Origin: Actinomadura meyerae
GTDB lineage: Bacteria > Actinomycetota > Actinomycetes > Streptosporangiales > Streptosporangiaceae
Direction: 5' to 3'
DNA length: 64,000 nucleotides
Assembly: GCF_900188445.1 (NCBI RefSeq)
Contig: NZ_FZOR01000026.1
Coordinates: 1-64,000 of the forward strand
In this document: positions 1 through 8,558 of the stretch, piece after piece
How positions within the stretch are numbered: the stretch's first letter is position 1
Layout of the letters: every line of letters starts with the position of its first letter
Position numbers and translations under genes: made by a program
The notes under the pieces: generated by a model
The model's database searches: none
Seen by the model: the letters and a program-made list of their open reading frames with translations, nothing else
What the model was told of the DNA's origin: nothing

Positions 1-88
1 GCAGGGTCGGCAGATCCCGTTGAAGGCACCAGGCCAGTCAGGCGTTGGGCCAGACCCCAGCGGGAGGCGCTCACCTACATCATCACTG

Positions 89-972
89 TCAGGCGTCGCC
101 GGGTTTGCCGAACTCTTCGATCAGGACGGGATACTGCTCCCCGCCGTGTCCGGCGGCGATCGAGCGGTCGGCCATCGCCTTGAACAACTTCGGCAGTTCG
201 GCGTTGACCCCCGCTGCCTCGCTCTCCTCGATCAGGTGCGCCATCGCCCGCGCGTCGGTCTCCAGGGCCGACACCTCGGCCCGGAAGGAGCCGCTGTCGA
301 CCTGCTCGGCATGCCCGGGCAGCCATTCGGCCACAACGGTGGCGATCTGCTGCGCGAACGGCGCATACGTCGCGGCGTCGACACCGGCCGTCCTGAGCAG
401 GGCGGTGCCCTGGAGCCAGGCGTTCAGGATGCTCCACATCATGGCCAGGCCGGCCACGTCGTACAGGGACGCCAGCCCGTGGTCCGCTCCGAGGTAGGTG
501 CCGGTGCCGAGGGCATCGAGTGTGACCTGTGCGCCTCGACGTCCGGCTGTGGCCCGTTGAGCAGGATCACCGCCTCGGCGGTGCCGATCGCCGACGGGAT
601 GGCCATGATGGCGCCGTCCAGGTAACGGGCGCCGCGTTGCTCGGCCCATCGGGCGGCTTCCCGGGCCTGAGCCGAGGAGCCCGAGGTCAGGTTGATCAAC
701 GTCGTGCCGTCCAGCTCGATGTCGCTTCCGCCGAGCAGCTCATGCACGGCCTGGTAGTCGGTGACGCAGATGATCGTCAGGGAAGCCGCCTTGAGCGCGT
801 CGCCCACCGTCGGCGCCAGCCGTGCACCCTCGGCCACCAGCTGGTCGGCCTTGGAGGTCGTACGGTTCCACACGGTCGTGGAATGCCCGGCTTTCAGGAA
901 CGCGCGGGCAAGTGCCCGGCCCATCAGGCCGAGGCCGATGACCGTCACGGATGTGTCGTTGTTGTCGCTCAT
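89..972 (-). pseudogene. NAD(P)-dependent oxidoreductase (imine reductase/6PGDH-like), frameshifted
   Basis: The N-terminal part, starting at ATG 972, has a Rossmann dinucleotide site (VIGLGLMGRALA) followed by the VWNR segment typical of imine reductase/3-hydroxyisobutyrate-dehydrogenase-type NADPH enzymes. The C-terminal part (from LDALGTGTYLGADHGL to the TGA at 89) is the helical domain of the same family but lies in another reading frame. The switch falls around 523-531: the upstream frame reads through ...PQPDVEAHR into nonsense, while the frame shifted by one base resumes homologous sequence immediately. A single lost base would explain this. The two halves together give the normal length of about 293 residues, so this is a recent lesion or a sequencing error. 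It is divergent from a MerR gene 49 bp away, a common regulatory pairing. The substrate cannot be predicted. Confidence 0.8.
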
Positions 973-980
973 GGCAGCAT

Positions 981-1021
981 CGTCAACGTTGATACCGGTG
1001 TGAAGGTCAAGTGAGGTTTCG
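981..1021. promoter_or_regulatory. Candidate MerR-controlled promoter between the reductase and merR genes
   Basis: Read on the minus strand, TTGACC is followed after 19 bases by a TGACGAT-like -10. An over-long 19-bp spacer is the hallmark of promoters activated by MerR-family regulators. Partial dyad symmetry lies between the two elements. The site sits in the 49-bp gap between the divergent genes. Confidence 0.4.
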
Positions 1022-1429
1022 ATGCTGATCGGGGAACTGAGCCGCCGGACGGGCGTCAACGCCCATCAGTTGCGCTACTACGAGGCCCAGGGCCTGCTTG
1101 AGGCGGACCGCGGTGCGAACGGTTACCGCGAGTACGACGAGGACGCGGTGCTGCGGGTGAGGCAGATCCGGCACCTGCTCGGTGCCGGTCTGTCCTCCGA
1201 GGACATCGCCTACCTGCTGCCCTGTGCGGTCGGAGAGGCCCCGGAACTGCTCGGGTGTCCCGAGCTGCTGGCCGCGATGCGGTCACGGCTGCGGCGGCTG
1301 GACGATCAGATGGCCGGGCTCGCTCAATCCCGCGACGCCCTTGCCGACTACATCGATGCGGCCGAGCGAATGGGCAAGGAGAGCCATCCACCCTGTGACG
1401 ATGCTGACCGGGAGCCCGTCCCCGCCTGA
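1022..1429 (+). CDS. MerR family transcriptional regulator
   Basis: This 135-residue protein starts with the MerR winged helix-turn-helix (MLIGELSRRTGV, then HQLRYYEAQGLL at about 16-27 and the NGYREYD wing), followed by a dimerisation helix rich in Arg and Leu. The C-terminal region has only scattered cysteines (Cys68, Cys79 and one near the end), so a metal site is not evident and an organic effector is more likely. GAGG lies 6 bases before the ATG. It is divergent from the frameshifted NADPH reductase and probably activates it through the long-spacer promoter between them. Confidence 0.9.
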   Translation: MLIGELSRRTGVNAHQLRYYEAQGLLEADRGANGYREYDEDAVLRVRQIRHLLGAGLSSEDIAYLLPCAVGEAPELLGCPELLAAMRSRLRRLDDQMAGLAQSRDALADYIDAAERMGKESHPPCDDADREPVPA

Positions 1430-1575
1430 TCAACCGGGTGCCCCGTTGTGCGGACGTCTCGACCACCGGCACTCCGCCCGCCTGCCAGGCCATCACCGCT
1501 GACCGGGCCTGGGGATACGAGCGCGCGGAGAAAGAGCAGGACGCTTCACCCGGAGATTCGGTGCGCTGACCTGAG

Positions 1576-3405
1576 TTACTGGAAAGTCCAGAGGCGGGTC
1601 GTGCCCGCGCCGCTCGTGGTGGCGAAGCTCTGGCCGTGAGGGGCGAAGGTCACCGTCTGGTCGTCGTCGGGGTCGCCGGGGAGCGTCGCCCTGTTGCGGC
1701 CGGTCGGGATGTGCCACAGGCGGATGTTCGTCTTGTCGGCCGTGACGAGGGTGTCGCCGTCCGGGCTGAACGCCATGGCCCGGACGGAGCCGTCCAGGTC
1801 CTTGACGGTCTTCTTCAGTGCGCCGTCGCCGGCGTTGCGGAGTTCGAAACCGTGGTAGCCGCCGGTGGACACCGCCACGGTCTCTCCGTCCGGGCTGAAG
1901 GCCAGGGACGGGATCTCGGTGGCGTAGAGCGGCTCGACCTCGGTGCCCTTGCCGGTCGAGACGTCCCAGAGGGTGAAGCGCCCGGACAGGGACCGGTCGC
2001 CGGCGAGCCTCCCGCCGTCCGGGGAGAAGGCCAGCGCCTTGGCGCCGTAGTCGATCCTCATCGGGACGGCCTTGCCGGTGGCGATGTTGAACACCTGGAC
2101 GTACACGGGGCCGTTGTGGCTGCTGACGGCGAGCGACCGGCCGTCCGGGCCGAACTCCAGCGCCGGGCCGCCCCGCAGGCCCGTGATGGTCTTGCGAAGC
2201 TGCCCGCTCGCCGTGTCCCAGAGGTGGACCTTCCCGTCCCGGCCGCCGGTGGCGAGAGTGCTCGCGTCGGGGCTGAAGGCCATCGGCCGCTGGTAGGTCT
2301 CGTCGGAGTCCTTGATCTCGTGGGCGGTGACCTGCGCGGTGGCGACGTCCCAGCGCAGGATCGAGGAGAAGCCCGCGCCCCACAGGGCCCGGCCGTCGGG
2401 GGAGAACGCCAGGTCGAAGATCGCCACCTCCGAACTCGGCAGGGTGACGCCGGTGGGGACGCCGATCGGGGTCTTCGGGGCGTTCTTCCGGGCGGCGGGC
2501 GCGCCCGATGGCCAGAGCAGGACGGCCGGGACGGCCACGGCGGCGGTCGCGGCGGCGGCCGCGCCGCCGAGCAGGAGCGCGCGGCGGGGAAGGCGGCGCG
2601 GCGGCGGGCCGTTCAGCGCCGCGAGGACCTCCGGGACGGGCGGCCGCCGCGCCGGGTCCTTCTCCAGGCAGCGGACGACCAGGTCGCGCAGGTGCGGGTC
2701 GGCCAGCCCGGCGATGTCGGGCGGCGCGCCGACGATCTTGTGGACGATCGCCGGGATGGTCGCCGCGTCGAACGGGCCGCGCCCGGTGGCGGCGTAGGCG
2801 AGCACGCAGCCGAGCGCGAACACGTCGCTCGGCGGGCCGGTGTCATCGGCGCGGACCTGCTCCGGGGACATGAACGAGAACGTGCCGACGACCGCTCCGG
2901 TGGAGGTCAGCGCGGTCGCGTCGGCGGCGCGGGCGATGCCGAAGTCGATGATGCGGGGGCCGTCCGGGCTCATGATGATGTTGCCCGGCTTGAGGTCGCG
3001 GTGGACGAGCCCGCACGCGTGGATCGCGGCGAGGCCCTCGGCGAGGCCGGCGCCGAGCTCGCGGACCGCGGCCGGGTCAAGGGGCCCCTGCCGCTGGACG
3101 ACCTGCCGCAGCGACGGGCCGGGGACGAACGCGGTCACCATCCACGGCGAGGCGGCGTCCGGGTCGGCGTCGACGACCTGCGCGGTGTGGAAACCGCCGA
3201 CGCGGCGGGCCGCCTCGATCTCGCGGGCGAACCGGCGGCGGAACCCCGGGTCGGCGGCGTACTCGGCGCGGACGGTCTTCACCGCGACCTTGCGCCCGCT
3301 CGGCGACGCTCCGAGGAACACCTCGCCCATGCCTCCCGCGCCGAGCCGGCCCTCCAGCCGGTAGGGGCCGACCTCGCGGGGGTCGTCGTCGCGCAGCGGA
3401 TCCAC
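1576..3405 (-). CDS. Membrane Ser/Thr protein kinase with C-terminal WD40 repeats (downstream copy)
   Basis: This 609-residue protein has an N-terminal Hanks-type kinase domain (about 14-265): a Gly-rich loop at 21-31, catalytic Lys43, HRD at 135-137, DFG at 154-156 and GTFSFMSPEQ in the activation segment. One transmembrane helix (about 276-298) leads to a C-terminal propeller of WD40 repeats, each carrying the LAFSPDG/GRxLA signature, probably outside the cell. The GTG start at 3405 lies 2 bases after the stop of the upstream kinase, with GGAAGG 8 bases upstream, and aligns exactly with the sibling's start. It is a tandem paralogue of the upstream gene and is likely co-transcribed with it. 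The ligand and the phosphorylation target are unknown. Confidence 0.9.
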   Translation of the reverse strand: MDPLRDDDPREVGPYRLEGRLGAGGMGEVFLGASPSGRKVAVKTVRAEYAADPGFRRRFAREIEAARRVGGFHTAQVVDADPDAASPWMVTAFVPGPSLRQVVQRQGPLDPAAVRELGAGLAEGLAAIHACGLVHRDLKPGNIIMSPDGPRIIDFGIARAADATALTSTGAVVGTFSFMSPEQVRADDTGPPSDVFALGCVLAYAATGRGPFDAATIPAIVHKIVGAPPDIAGLADPHLRDLVVRCLEKDPARRPPVPEVLAALNGPPPRRLPRRALLLGGAAAAATAAVAVPAVLLWPSGAPAARKNAPKTPIGVPTGVTLPSSEVAIFDLAFSPDGRALWGAGFSSILRWDVATAQVTAHEIKDSDETYQRPMAFSPDASTLATGGRDGKVHLWDTASGQLRKTITGLRGGPALEFGPDGRSLAVSSHNGPVYVQVFNIATGKAVPMRIDYGAKALAFSPDGGRLAGDRSLSGRFTLWDVSTGKGTEVEPLYATEIPSLAFSPDGETVAVSTGGYHGFELRNAGDGALKKTVKDLDGSVRAMAFSPDGDTLVTADKTNIRLWHIPTGRNRATLPGDPDDDQTVTFAPHGQSFATTSGAGTTRLWTFQ

Positions 3406-3407
3406 GG

Positions 3408-5360
3408 TCAGACCTTCCAGAGCGTGACGGTGCCGTTCGGGCTGACGCTGCCGACGGCCGCGACGAGCCGTCCGCCGGGGGCGAGCGCGATCTGGTCGAC
3501 GGGCTGCGGGTGCCCGACGAGCGTCGAGGTGAGCGCCCCGGTGGCGGTGCTCCAGACGCGGACGGTCCGGTCGGAGCAGGCGCCGAGGACGGACGAGCCG
3601 TCCGGGGAGAGCTGCACGTTGCGCACCTTCGCCTCGCCCGTCTCGATGACGCGGACGGCGCGGCGGGCGGCGACGTCCCAGATCCGGACCGTCGCGTCCG
3701 GGCCGGAGCTGGCGACGCGCCGCCCGTCGGCGCTGAACGCGACGCCGGTGACCTTCTCGGTGTGCCCGGTGAGCTTCCCGCGGCCGCGGAGCGTCCGGCC
3801 GTCGAGGAGCTGGACGGAGCGTCCCGGCGGCTTCCTGGAGCCGTCGGCCCCGACGGCGACGGTCTTCCCGTCCGGGCTGTAGGCGACCGCGTTGGCGCCG
3901 CCCCCGAGGCCGAACCGCGCCCGGATGCGGCCGGTGGCGGCGTCGAACAGCCGGGCGTCGGGGTTGGCGCCCGCGATCGTGCGGCCGTCCGGGCTGTAGG
4001 CCAGCGCGTTCAGGCCGAACTCGCCGGTCCGGACGTTCACCTTCAGCCGCCCGGTCGCCACGTCCCAGATCAGCAACTGGCCGGGCATCATGGACGAGCT
4101 CGCCAGTGACCCGCCGTCCGGGCTGAACGCGAGCGCGCCGACCCAGCCCGTCTTGCGGAGCGTGCGGAGCACCCGCCCGCTCGCGACGTCCCACAGCGTG
4201 ATCGTGGAATCGGTGCCCCCGGCGGCGACCGTCCGCCCGTCGGGGCTGAAGGCGACCTCGCTGAGGCTCTTGACCTCCGGGGCGGTGAGCGCCCCGGTCT
4301 GGGGCACGAGCCCGTCCGGCCGGGGCGGTGAGGCGGGCGGCGGCGCGGCGGCCGGTTTCTCCTCCCCGCGGGTCAGGAGGAACGCCGCCGGGGCGCCCAC
4401 CGCGGCCGCCGCGGCGGCCGCGGCCCCGCCGATGATCAGCGCGCGCCGGCCGACCGGCGCCGGGGCCGCCGCCGGGGCGTCCCGCGACCGGGTCGCGCTG
4501 AGCGTCGCGCCGGCGAGCGTGCCGGGTTCGCCGGGTGACGGGCCGGTGTCCGGCGGGGGCTCGATGCTCTCCGGCGCGGTGATGAGCGCGTCCAGGGCGG
4601 GCCGGGCCGCCGGGTCCTTGGCGAGGCAGGCGCCGATCATGTTGCGGAGGTCGTCGGGGAGGGCCGACAGGTCCGGCTCGTCGTGCAGGACGCGGTGCAC
4701 GATCGCCGGGATGGTCGCCGCGTCGAACGGGCCGCGCCCGGTCGCGGCGTAGGCGAGCACGCAGCCGAGGGAGAACACGTCGCTCGGCGGGCCGGCGGCG
4801 TCGGCGCGCACCTGCTCCGGCGACATGTAGGCGTAGGTACCGACGACCGCTCCGGTGGAGGTCAGCGCGGTCGCGTCGGTCGCGCGGGCGATGCCGAAGT
4901 CGATGACGCGGGGGCCGTCGGCCGCCATGATGACGTTGCCGGGCTTGAGGTCGCGGTGGACGAGCCCGCACGCGTGGATCGCGGCGAGGCCCTCGGCCAG
5001 CCCGGACGCGAGCGCCCGCACCGCGCCGGGATCGAGCGGCCCGCGCTCGGCGACGACCTCCCGCAGGGACGGGCCGGGGATGAACGCGGTGACCAGCCAC
5101 GGCGACGCGGCCTCGGGGTCGGCGTCCACGACCTGCGCCGTGTGGTACCCGCCGACGCGGCGGGCCGCGTCCACCTCGCGGGCGAACCGCGCCCGGAACC
5201 GCTCGTCGTCGGCGTACTCGGCGCGGATGACCTTGACCGCGACGCGGCGGGCGCCGGGGGAGACCCCCAGGAACACCTGCCCCATGCCGCCCGCGCCCAG
5301 CCGGGCCTCCAGCCGGTAGGGTCCGATCTCCCGGGGGTCACCGGGACGCAGCGCTTCCAT
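3408..5360 (-). CDS. Membrane Ser/Thr protein kinase with C-terminal WD40 repeats (upstream copy)
   Basis: This 650-residue protein is built like the adjacent kinase. Its N-terminal kinase domain has Lys43, HRD at 135-137, DFG at 154-156 and GTYAYMSPEQ. A Pro/Ala-rich linker follows, then a transmembrane helix near residues 310-335 (ALIIGGAAAAAAAA core), then seven or so WD40 blades marked by FSPDG motifs and WDVA strands. I chose ATG 5360 because it aligns residue for residue with the sibling's start; a GTG at 5387 would add nine residues. The two genes are separated by 2 bases and share most kinase-domain residues while the WD40 parts diverge. This suggests tandem duplication followed by sensor divergence. 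Confidence 0.9.
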   Translation of the reverse strand: MEALRPGDPREIGPYRLEARLGAGGMGQVFLGVSPGARRVAVKVIRAEYADDERFRARFAREVDAARRVGGYHTAQVVDADPEAASPWLVTAFIPGPSLREVVAERGPLDPGAVRALASGLAEGLAAIHACGLVHRDLKPGNVIMAADGPRVIDFGIARATDATALTSTGAVVGTYAYMSPEQVRADAAGPPSDVFSLGCVLAYAATGRGPFDAATIPAIVHRVLHDEPDLSALPDDLRNMIGACLAKDPAARPALDALITAPESIEPPPDTGPSPGEPGTLAGATLSATRSRDAPAAAPAPVGRRALIIGGAAAAAAAAVGAPAAFLLTRGEEKPAAAPPPASPPRPDGLVPQTGALTAPEVKSLSEVAFSPDGRTVAAGGTDSTITLWDVASGRVLRTLRKTGWVGALAFSPDGGSLASSSMMPGQLLIWDVATGRLKVNVRTGEFGLNALAYSPDGRTIAGANPDARLFDAATGRIRARFGLGGGANAVAYSPDGKTVAVGADGSRKPPGRSVQLLDGRTLRGRGKLTGHTEKVTGVAFSADGRRVASSGPDATVRIWDVAARRAVRVIETGEAKVRNVQLSPDGSSVLGACSDRTVRVWSTATGALTSTLVGHPQPVDQIALAPGGRLVAAVGSVSPNGTVTLWKV

Positions 5361-5687
5361 GAACCACCCGTCGTCGGGTCCGGACACGACCGGTGATTTC
5401 TAGCAGACATGATCGTTCTTTCGAAGGCGCCTCGCACCGGATGTGACGCAGAGCATGCCCGTGCGGACCGCGCGTGCGGGAGTCACCGCCCACTTCCATG
5501 ATCGGAATGTCGCAGACGATGGGGATCGCCGGGTTCGTCGGCCAGGCGGGCGATCTGACCGAGTGCCGGGGCGGAACGGACCTGATCGGCCGGGACGAGG
5601 TGCAGGCGTGGCCGGCATCGATCACCGACCCGGACGCCGCCATGGTGACGGCGCCGGGCGAGCGGGCGCACCCGGCCTGAGCGTCCG
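5361..5687. other. Intergenic stretch upstream of the kinase pair
   Basis: About 330 bases separate the kinase start from the end of the methyltransferase gene. The first 50 bases should carry the kinase promoter. The rest contains only one coding-like short frame, listed separately. No RNA gene or terminator was recognised. Confidence 0.4.
5498..5680 (+). CDS. Possible small hypothetical protein (60 residues)
   Basis: The frame begins MIGMSQTMGIAGFVG and has strongly G/C-biased third codon positions, like real genes here, but there is no clear ribosome binding site and I recognise no family. It may be a decayed remnant of a longer gene. Upstream in-frame starts (for example 5474) are possible. 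It runs convergently into the methyltransferase gene. Confidence 0.25.
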   Translation: MIGMSQTMGIAGFVGQAGDLTECRGGTDLIGRDEVQAWPASITDPDAAMVTAPGERAHPA

Positions 5688-6473
5688 TCAGGCGCGGACG
5701 GCCGTGGCGACGACCGTGGTGTAGCCCATGGTGAACGCGCCGCCCGCCGCGTCGATGGCGGCGCCGATGTCCGCGAGGATGCGCTGCTGCTTGTCCGCCG
5801 GGACCCGGGAGTGCAGGCCGAAGGTCGGGACCTGCTCCAGCCACTCGTCGCGGGTGTAGCGGCGCTCCCACGAGAAGCGCCATTCCTCGGGTTCGCCGAA
5901 CCCGCCCGCCTCCCGGATGCCGTCGGACGCCTTGCCGCACATCAGCGAGTACGCCTCGGGCCCGGGCAGCGGCTGCTGGAACAGCGGCGAGTCGGGCATG
6001 GCGCGGCGGTACGCGGCGGCCAATGCGTCGCCGAGGTCTGCGGGAGGCTGGAACGAGTGCCAGAACACCGCCAGGCGCCCGCCGGGACGCAGTGCCTGCG
6101 CGGCCTTGGCCGCGCCCGCGACCGGGTCGACCCAGTGCCACGCCTGACCGGCGACGACCGTGTCGAACGTCCGGCCGGCGGGGTCCCAGTCCTCGATCGT
6201 GGACACCTCGACCGGGACGCCGCCGCGCTCGGCCAGCTCGGCCATGCGGGCGTCGGGCTCGACGCCGAGGACGCGGCACCCGGCCGCCTGGAACTGGCGG
6301 GCCGCGATGCCGGTGCCGCAGCCGACGTCGAGGACGGCGGGCCCGACCTCGGCGAGGCGCGCCACGAGGGCGTCCGGATAGGCGGGACGCGTCCGGTCGT
6401 AGCGCTCGGCGTCCGCGCCGAACGACTCCGCCACGTCGCGTGCCCGGTGGGGCTCGTTCGCTAGAGTGGGCAT
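5688..6473 (-). CDS. Class I SAM-dependent methyltransferase
   Basis: This 261-residue protein carries the Methyltransf_11-type SAM motif I (VLDVGCGTGIAARQF), an acidic residue after strand beta-2 (GVEPDARM), and the AWHWVDP segment typical of small-molecule methyltransferases of this group. The ATG at 6473 appears leaderless: a TCGACA/TATGGT promoter with 17-bp spacing ends 6 bases before the start codon, and no Shine-Dalgarno sequence exists. Two palindromic operators overlap this promoter, and a TetR gene is divergent. The methyltransferase is therefore probably repressed by that TetR and may detoxify a small hydrophobic effector. The acceptor is unknown. Confidence 0.88.
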   Translation of the reverse strand: MPTLANEPHRARDVAESFGADAERYDRTRPAYPDALVARLAEVGPAVLDVGCGTGIAARQFQAAGCRVLGVEPDARMAELAERGGVPVEVSTIEDWDPAGRTFDTVVAGQAWHWVDPVAGAAKAAQALRPGGRLAVFWHSFQPPADLGDALAAAYRRAMPDSPLFQQPLPGPEAYSLMCGKASDGIREAGGFGEPEEWRFSWERRYTRDEWLEQVPTFGLHSRVPADKQQRILADIGAAIDAAGGAFTMGYTTVVATAVRA

Positions 6474-6508
6474 GTGCCCACCATAGTGGGCGCTTGCCCA
6501 CTTGTCGA
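6465..6508. promoter_or_regulatory. Divergent methyltransferase/tetR promoter with two TetR operators
   Basis: Two near-identical palindromes, AGTGGGCATGTGCCCAC (6465-6481) and AGTGGGCGCTTGCCCACT (6485-6502), lie 20 bp apart centre to centre, i.e. two helical turns on the same face. The second fills the 17-bp spacer of the minus-strand promoter (-35 at 6503-6508, -10 at 6480-6485), and the first covers its start site. This is the arrangement expected for an autoregulating TetR repressor. Confidence 0.8.
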
Positions 6509-6522
6509 GAGGACGATGCGAC

Positions 6523-7110
6523 GTGCCCACAGGGGTGGCTCTCCGGGACGTGCGGGAGCAGCTGTTCGACGCCGCCGAGCAGGTGCTGCTGCGGGGCGGG
6601 CCGAGCGCGCTGACCAGCCGCGCGGTCACCGACGAGGCCGGGGTGGCCAAGGGGGTGCTGCACCGGCACTTCACCGACTTCGACGCGTTCCTCGCCGAGT
6701 TCGTCATCGACCGCGCCGGGCGGATGGCCCCGCAGGCCGCCGCGCTGCGCGAGTCCGCCGGGACGGGCGAGGTCGCCGGCAACCTCACCGGCGCGCTGGC
6801 GGCGCTGTTCGGCTCCGTCGCCGTCGCGATCGTCCCGCTGATCACCTTCCGGACCCAGCTCCGCGTCCGGCTGCGGCGGGTCTGGCCCGCCGGGGTCCCG
6901 GTGCTGACCGAGGCCGTGGACGTGATCGAGGGCTACCTGGCCGCCGAGCGGGACCTCGCGCGCCTGCGCCCCGACGCCGACATCGGCACGCTCGCGCCCA
7001 CCCTGATCGGGGCCGCGCACCTGCTGTTCGCCGACCAGTCGGGGCCGCCGCCGGAGCCCGAGGCCGTCCGGAAGATGGTGGTGACCGTCATCGCCGGCGC
7101 GCTCCCCTGA
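6523..7110 (+). CDS. TetR family transcriptional repressor
   Basis: This 195-residue protein has an N-terminal HTH (REQLFDAAEQVLLRGG, then SRAVTDEAGVAKGVLHRHF) and a helical effector-binding domain with no recognised subfamily signature. The GTG at 6523 is preferred because GAGAGG lies 10 bases upstream; a TTG at 6502 would start inside an operator palindrome. It is divergent from a SAM methyltransferase with which it shares two palindromic operators, so it most likely represses both itself and that gene. Confidence 0.9.
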   Translation: MPTGVALRDVREQLFDAAEQVLLRGGPSALTSRAVTDEAGVAKGVLHRHFTDFDAFLAEFVIDRAGRMAPQAAALRESAGTGEVAGNLTGALAALFGSVAVAIVPLITFRTQLRVRLRRVWPAGVPVLTEAVDVIEGYLAAERDLARLRPDADIGTLAPTLIGAAHLLFADQSGPPPEPEAVRKMVVTVIAGALP

Positions 7111-7163
7111 CCGCGAGCCTCTGACCGTCGCCCTCTGACCGCCGGCGCCTGACCGCCGGCGCC
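7108..7163. repeat. Imperfect tandem repeats carrying stop codons after tetR
   Basis: The end of the tetR gene is followed by four degenerate units containing ctgaccg (roughly cctctgaccgtcgcc), so the TGA stop is repeated three more times in the next 50 bases. It fills the gap to the convergent FkbM gene. Confidence 0.6.
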
Positions 7164-7164
7164 G

Positions 7165-7914
7165 CTACGGGGCGGGGGAGCGCAGGCGGGCGTAGACGTC
7201 GCCCGACCGGCCGCGCGGGCGGATGAGCTCCAGCCGCCGCCGCAGCTCCTCGGCGCCGAGCCAGCGCGGGCTCGCGAGCCGCATCGTCTCGATGGGGGAG
7301 TAGTTGTACTCGTACGCGCCGAGCCGCTCCACCAGGGCCAGCGCCTCCAGCGCGGCGTCGTGCGCCGACGGGACGTACTCGAACGACAGCGCGGGCACCG
7401 GCCGCGACAGGCCCGCGAGGACGTCCGCCTCGAAGCCCTCGACGTCGATCTTGCAGAAGGCGGGGACGCCGTGCGCCGCGACGAGGTCGTCCAGCGTGGT
7501 CACCTCGACCTCGACCTCGCGGTCCCAGCGGACGCGGGCGAAGCTGCCGTCGGTCGCCACCGAGCTGATCCAGCCGGGCGACATCGAGGACACCGTCGGC
7601 GTCGCGGTGGACAGCGCCAGGCTCGCCCGCCCCGGCTCCGCCCCGGCCGCCCCCGGCACGATCGCCACGTCCCCGTCGCGGCCGAAGAACAGCCGCAGCA
7701 CGCGCAGGCAGTCGGGCTGCGGCTCGACCGCGACCACCCGCGCCCCGAGGCTCCGCCAGACCCGCACCCGGCCGCCCACGTGCGCGCCGATGTCGAACGC
7801 CACGTCGCCGGGCCCGATGAACATGCCGTACAGCCGCCTCGCGCGGCGGTGCTTGCCCGGTACCCCGTAGTACATGACCAGCGACCGGGCGATCCCATAG
7901 GCGCGCAGCAGCAT
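7165..7914 (-). CDS. FkbM family methyltransferase
   Basis: This 249-residue protein has the FkbM fold signatures: a SAM site with DIGAHVG (about 42-48), an acidic VEPQPDCLRVL segment, and the characteristic FCKIDVEGFEADVLAGL motif in the second half. FkbM enzymes typically O-methylate sugars or polyketides, but small solitary members such as this often have no assigned substrate. There is no biosynthetic cluster around it. It is convergent with tetR and divergent from the sigma factor gene. Confidence 0.88.
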   Translation of the reverse strand: MLLRAYGIARSLVMYYGVPGKHRRARRLYGMFIGPGDVAFDIGAHVGGRVRVWRSLGARVVAVEPQPDCLRVLRLFFGRDGDVAIVPGAAGAEPGRASLALSTATPTVSSMSPGWISSVATDGSFARVRWDREVEVEVTTLDDLVAAHGVPAFCKIDVEGFEADVLAGLSRPVPALSFEYVPSAHDAALEALALVERLGAYEYNYSPIETMRLASPRWLGAEELRRRLELIRPRGRSGDVYARLRSPAP

Positions 7915-8005
7915 CCGCCGACCCTACCGCGATGGGCGCCGCGCGGACGGCCGTGCAACAGATACGGGGCCGGGCGCGTCCTTGGGGCGAAGGAAGGACG
8001 GGTCT

Positions 8006-8521
8006 TTGGACGATGACGGCGTGACGTACGAGGAGTTCGTGACGACACGTGCCCAGGCACTGCTGCGCTACGGCTTTGTCCTGACCGGGAACGCCGACGA
8101 CGCGGCGGACCTGCTGCAGGAGAGCCTGATCCGGCTGCGCGGCGCCTGGGGGCGGGTCCTCAACAAGAACGATCCCGAGGGGTACGTCCGGAAGATCATG
8201 GCGCGGCAGCACATCAGCGTCTGGCGGCGGCGAAGACGCGAGCACCTGATGGGCGCGGTGCCGGAACGGCACTACGACGACCGCGGCCTGGAGCGGGCCG
8301 AGAGCGACCCGCGGCTGTGGGAGGCGCTCGCGGTGCTTCCCCGCAGGCAGCGCGCGGTGCTGGTCCTGCGCTACTACGAGGACCTGTCCGACGAGGAGAT
8401 CGCCGGGATGCTCGGCATCTCGCGCGGGACGGTCCGCAGCCAGGCCGCCCGCGCGCTCGACAAGCTCCGCGCGGACTGGCGCCCGGCCGCCGCGTCCACG
8501 ATGGGAGGCCGCCATGACTGA
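8006..8521 (+). CDS. SigE-type ECF RNA polymerase sigma factor
   Basis: This small sigma-70 factor has region 2 (ALLRYGFVLTGNADDAADLLQESLI) and region 4 (RRQRAVLVLRYYEDLSDEEIAGML, then an HTH with GISRGTVRSQAARAL), matching the actinobacterial SigE/TIGR02983 family. I chose TTG 8006 (171 residues) because AGGAAGG lies 8 bases upstream; a GTG at 8021 or a TTG at 7982 are alternatives. Its stop overlaps by 8 bases the start of a membrane protein gene, the usual sigma/anti-sigma coupling. Confidence 0.9.
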   Translation: MDDDGVTYEEFVTTRAQALLRYGFVLTGNADDAADLLQESLIRLRGAWGRVLNKNDPEGYVRKIMARQHISVWRRRRREHLMGAVPERHYDDRGLERAESDPRLWEALAVLPRRQRAVLVLRYYEDLSDEEIAGMLGISRGTVRSQAARALDKLRADWRPAAASTMGGRHD

Positions 8522-8558
8522 TGAACCCATGACCGATGAACCCATGACCGATGAACTG
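8514..8558 (+). repeat. 3 x 15-bp tandem repeat over the start codon (MTDEP units)
   Basis: Three consecutive 15-bp units (atgaccgatgaaccc with one or two substitutions) each contain an in-frame ATG. A loss or gain of units keeps the frame but changes N-terminal length and the spacing to the upstream ribosome binding site. Confidence 0.9.

Noticed and set aside
20..625. Plus-strand frames across the first 600 bases
   Set aside because: They run antisense to the two recognisable halves of the reductase and have no homology.
1493..5100. Very long open frames on either strand running through both kinase genes
   Set aside because: Third-position GC bias keeps alternative frames open; they have Arg/Pro-rich nonsense composition and no domains. 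The two kinases in their own frames explain the region.
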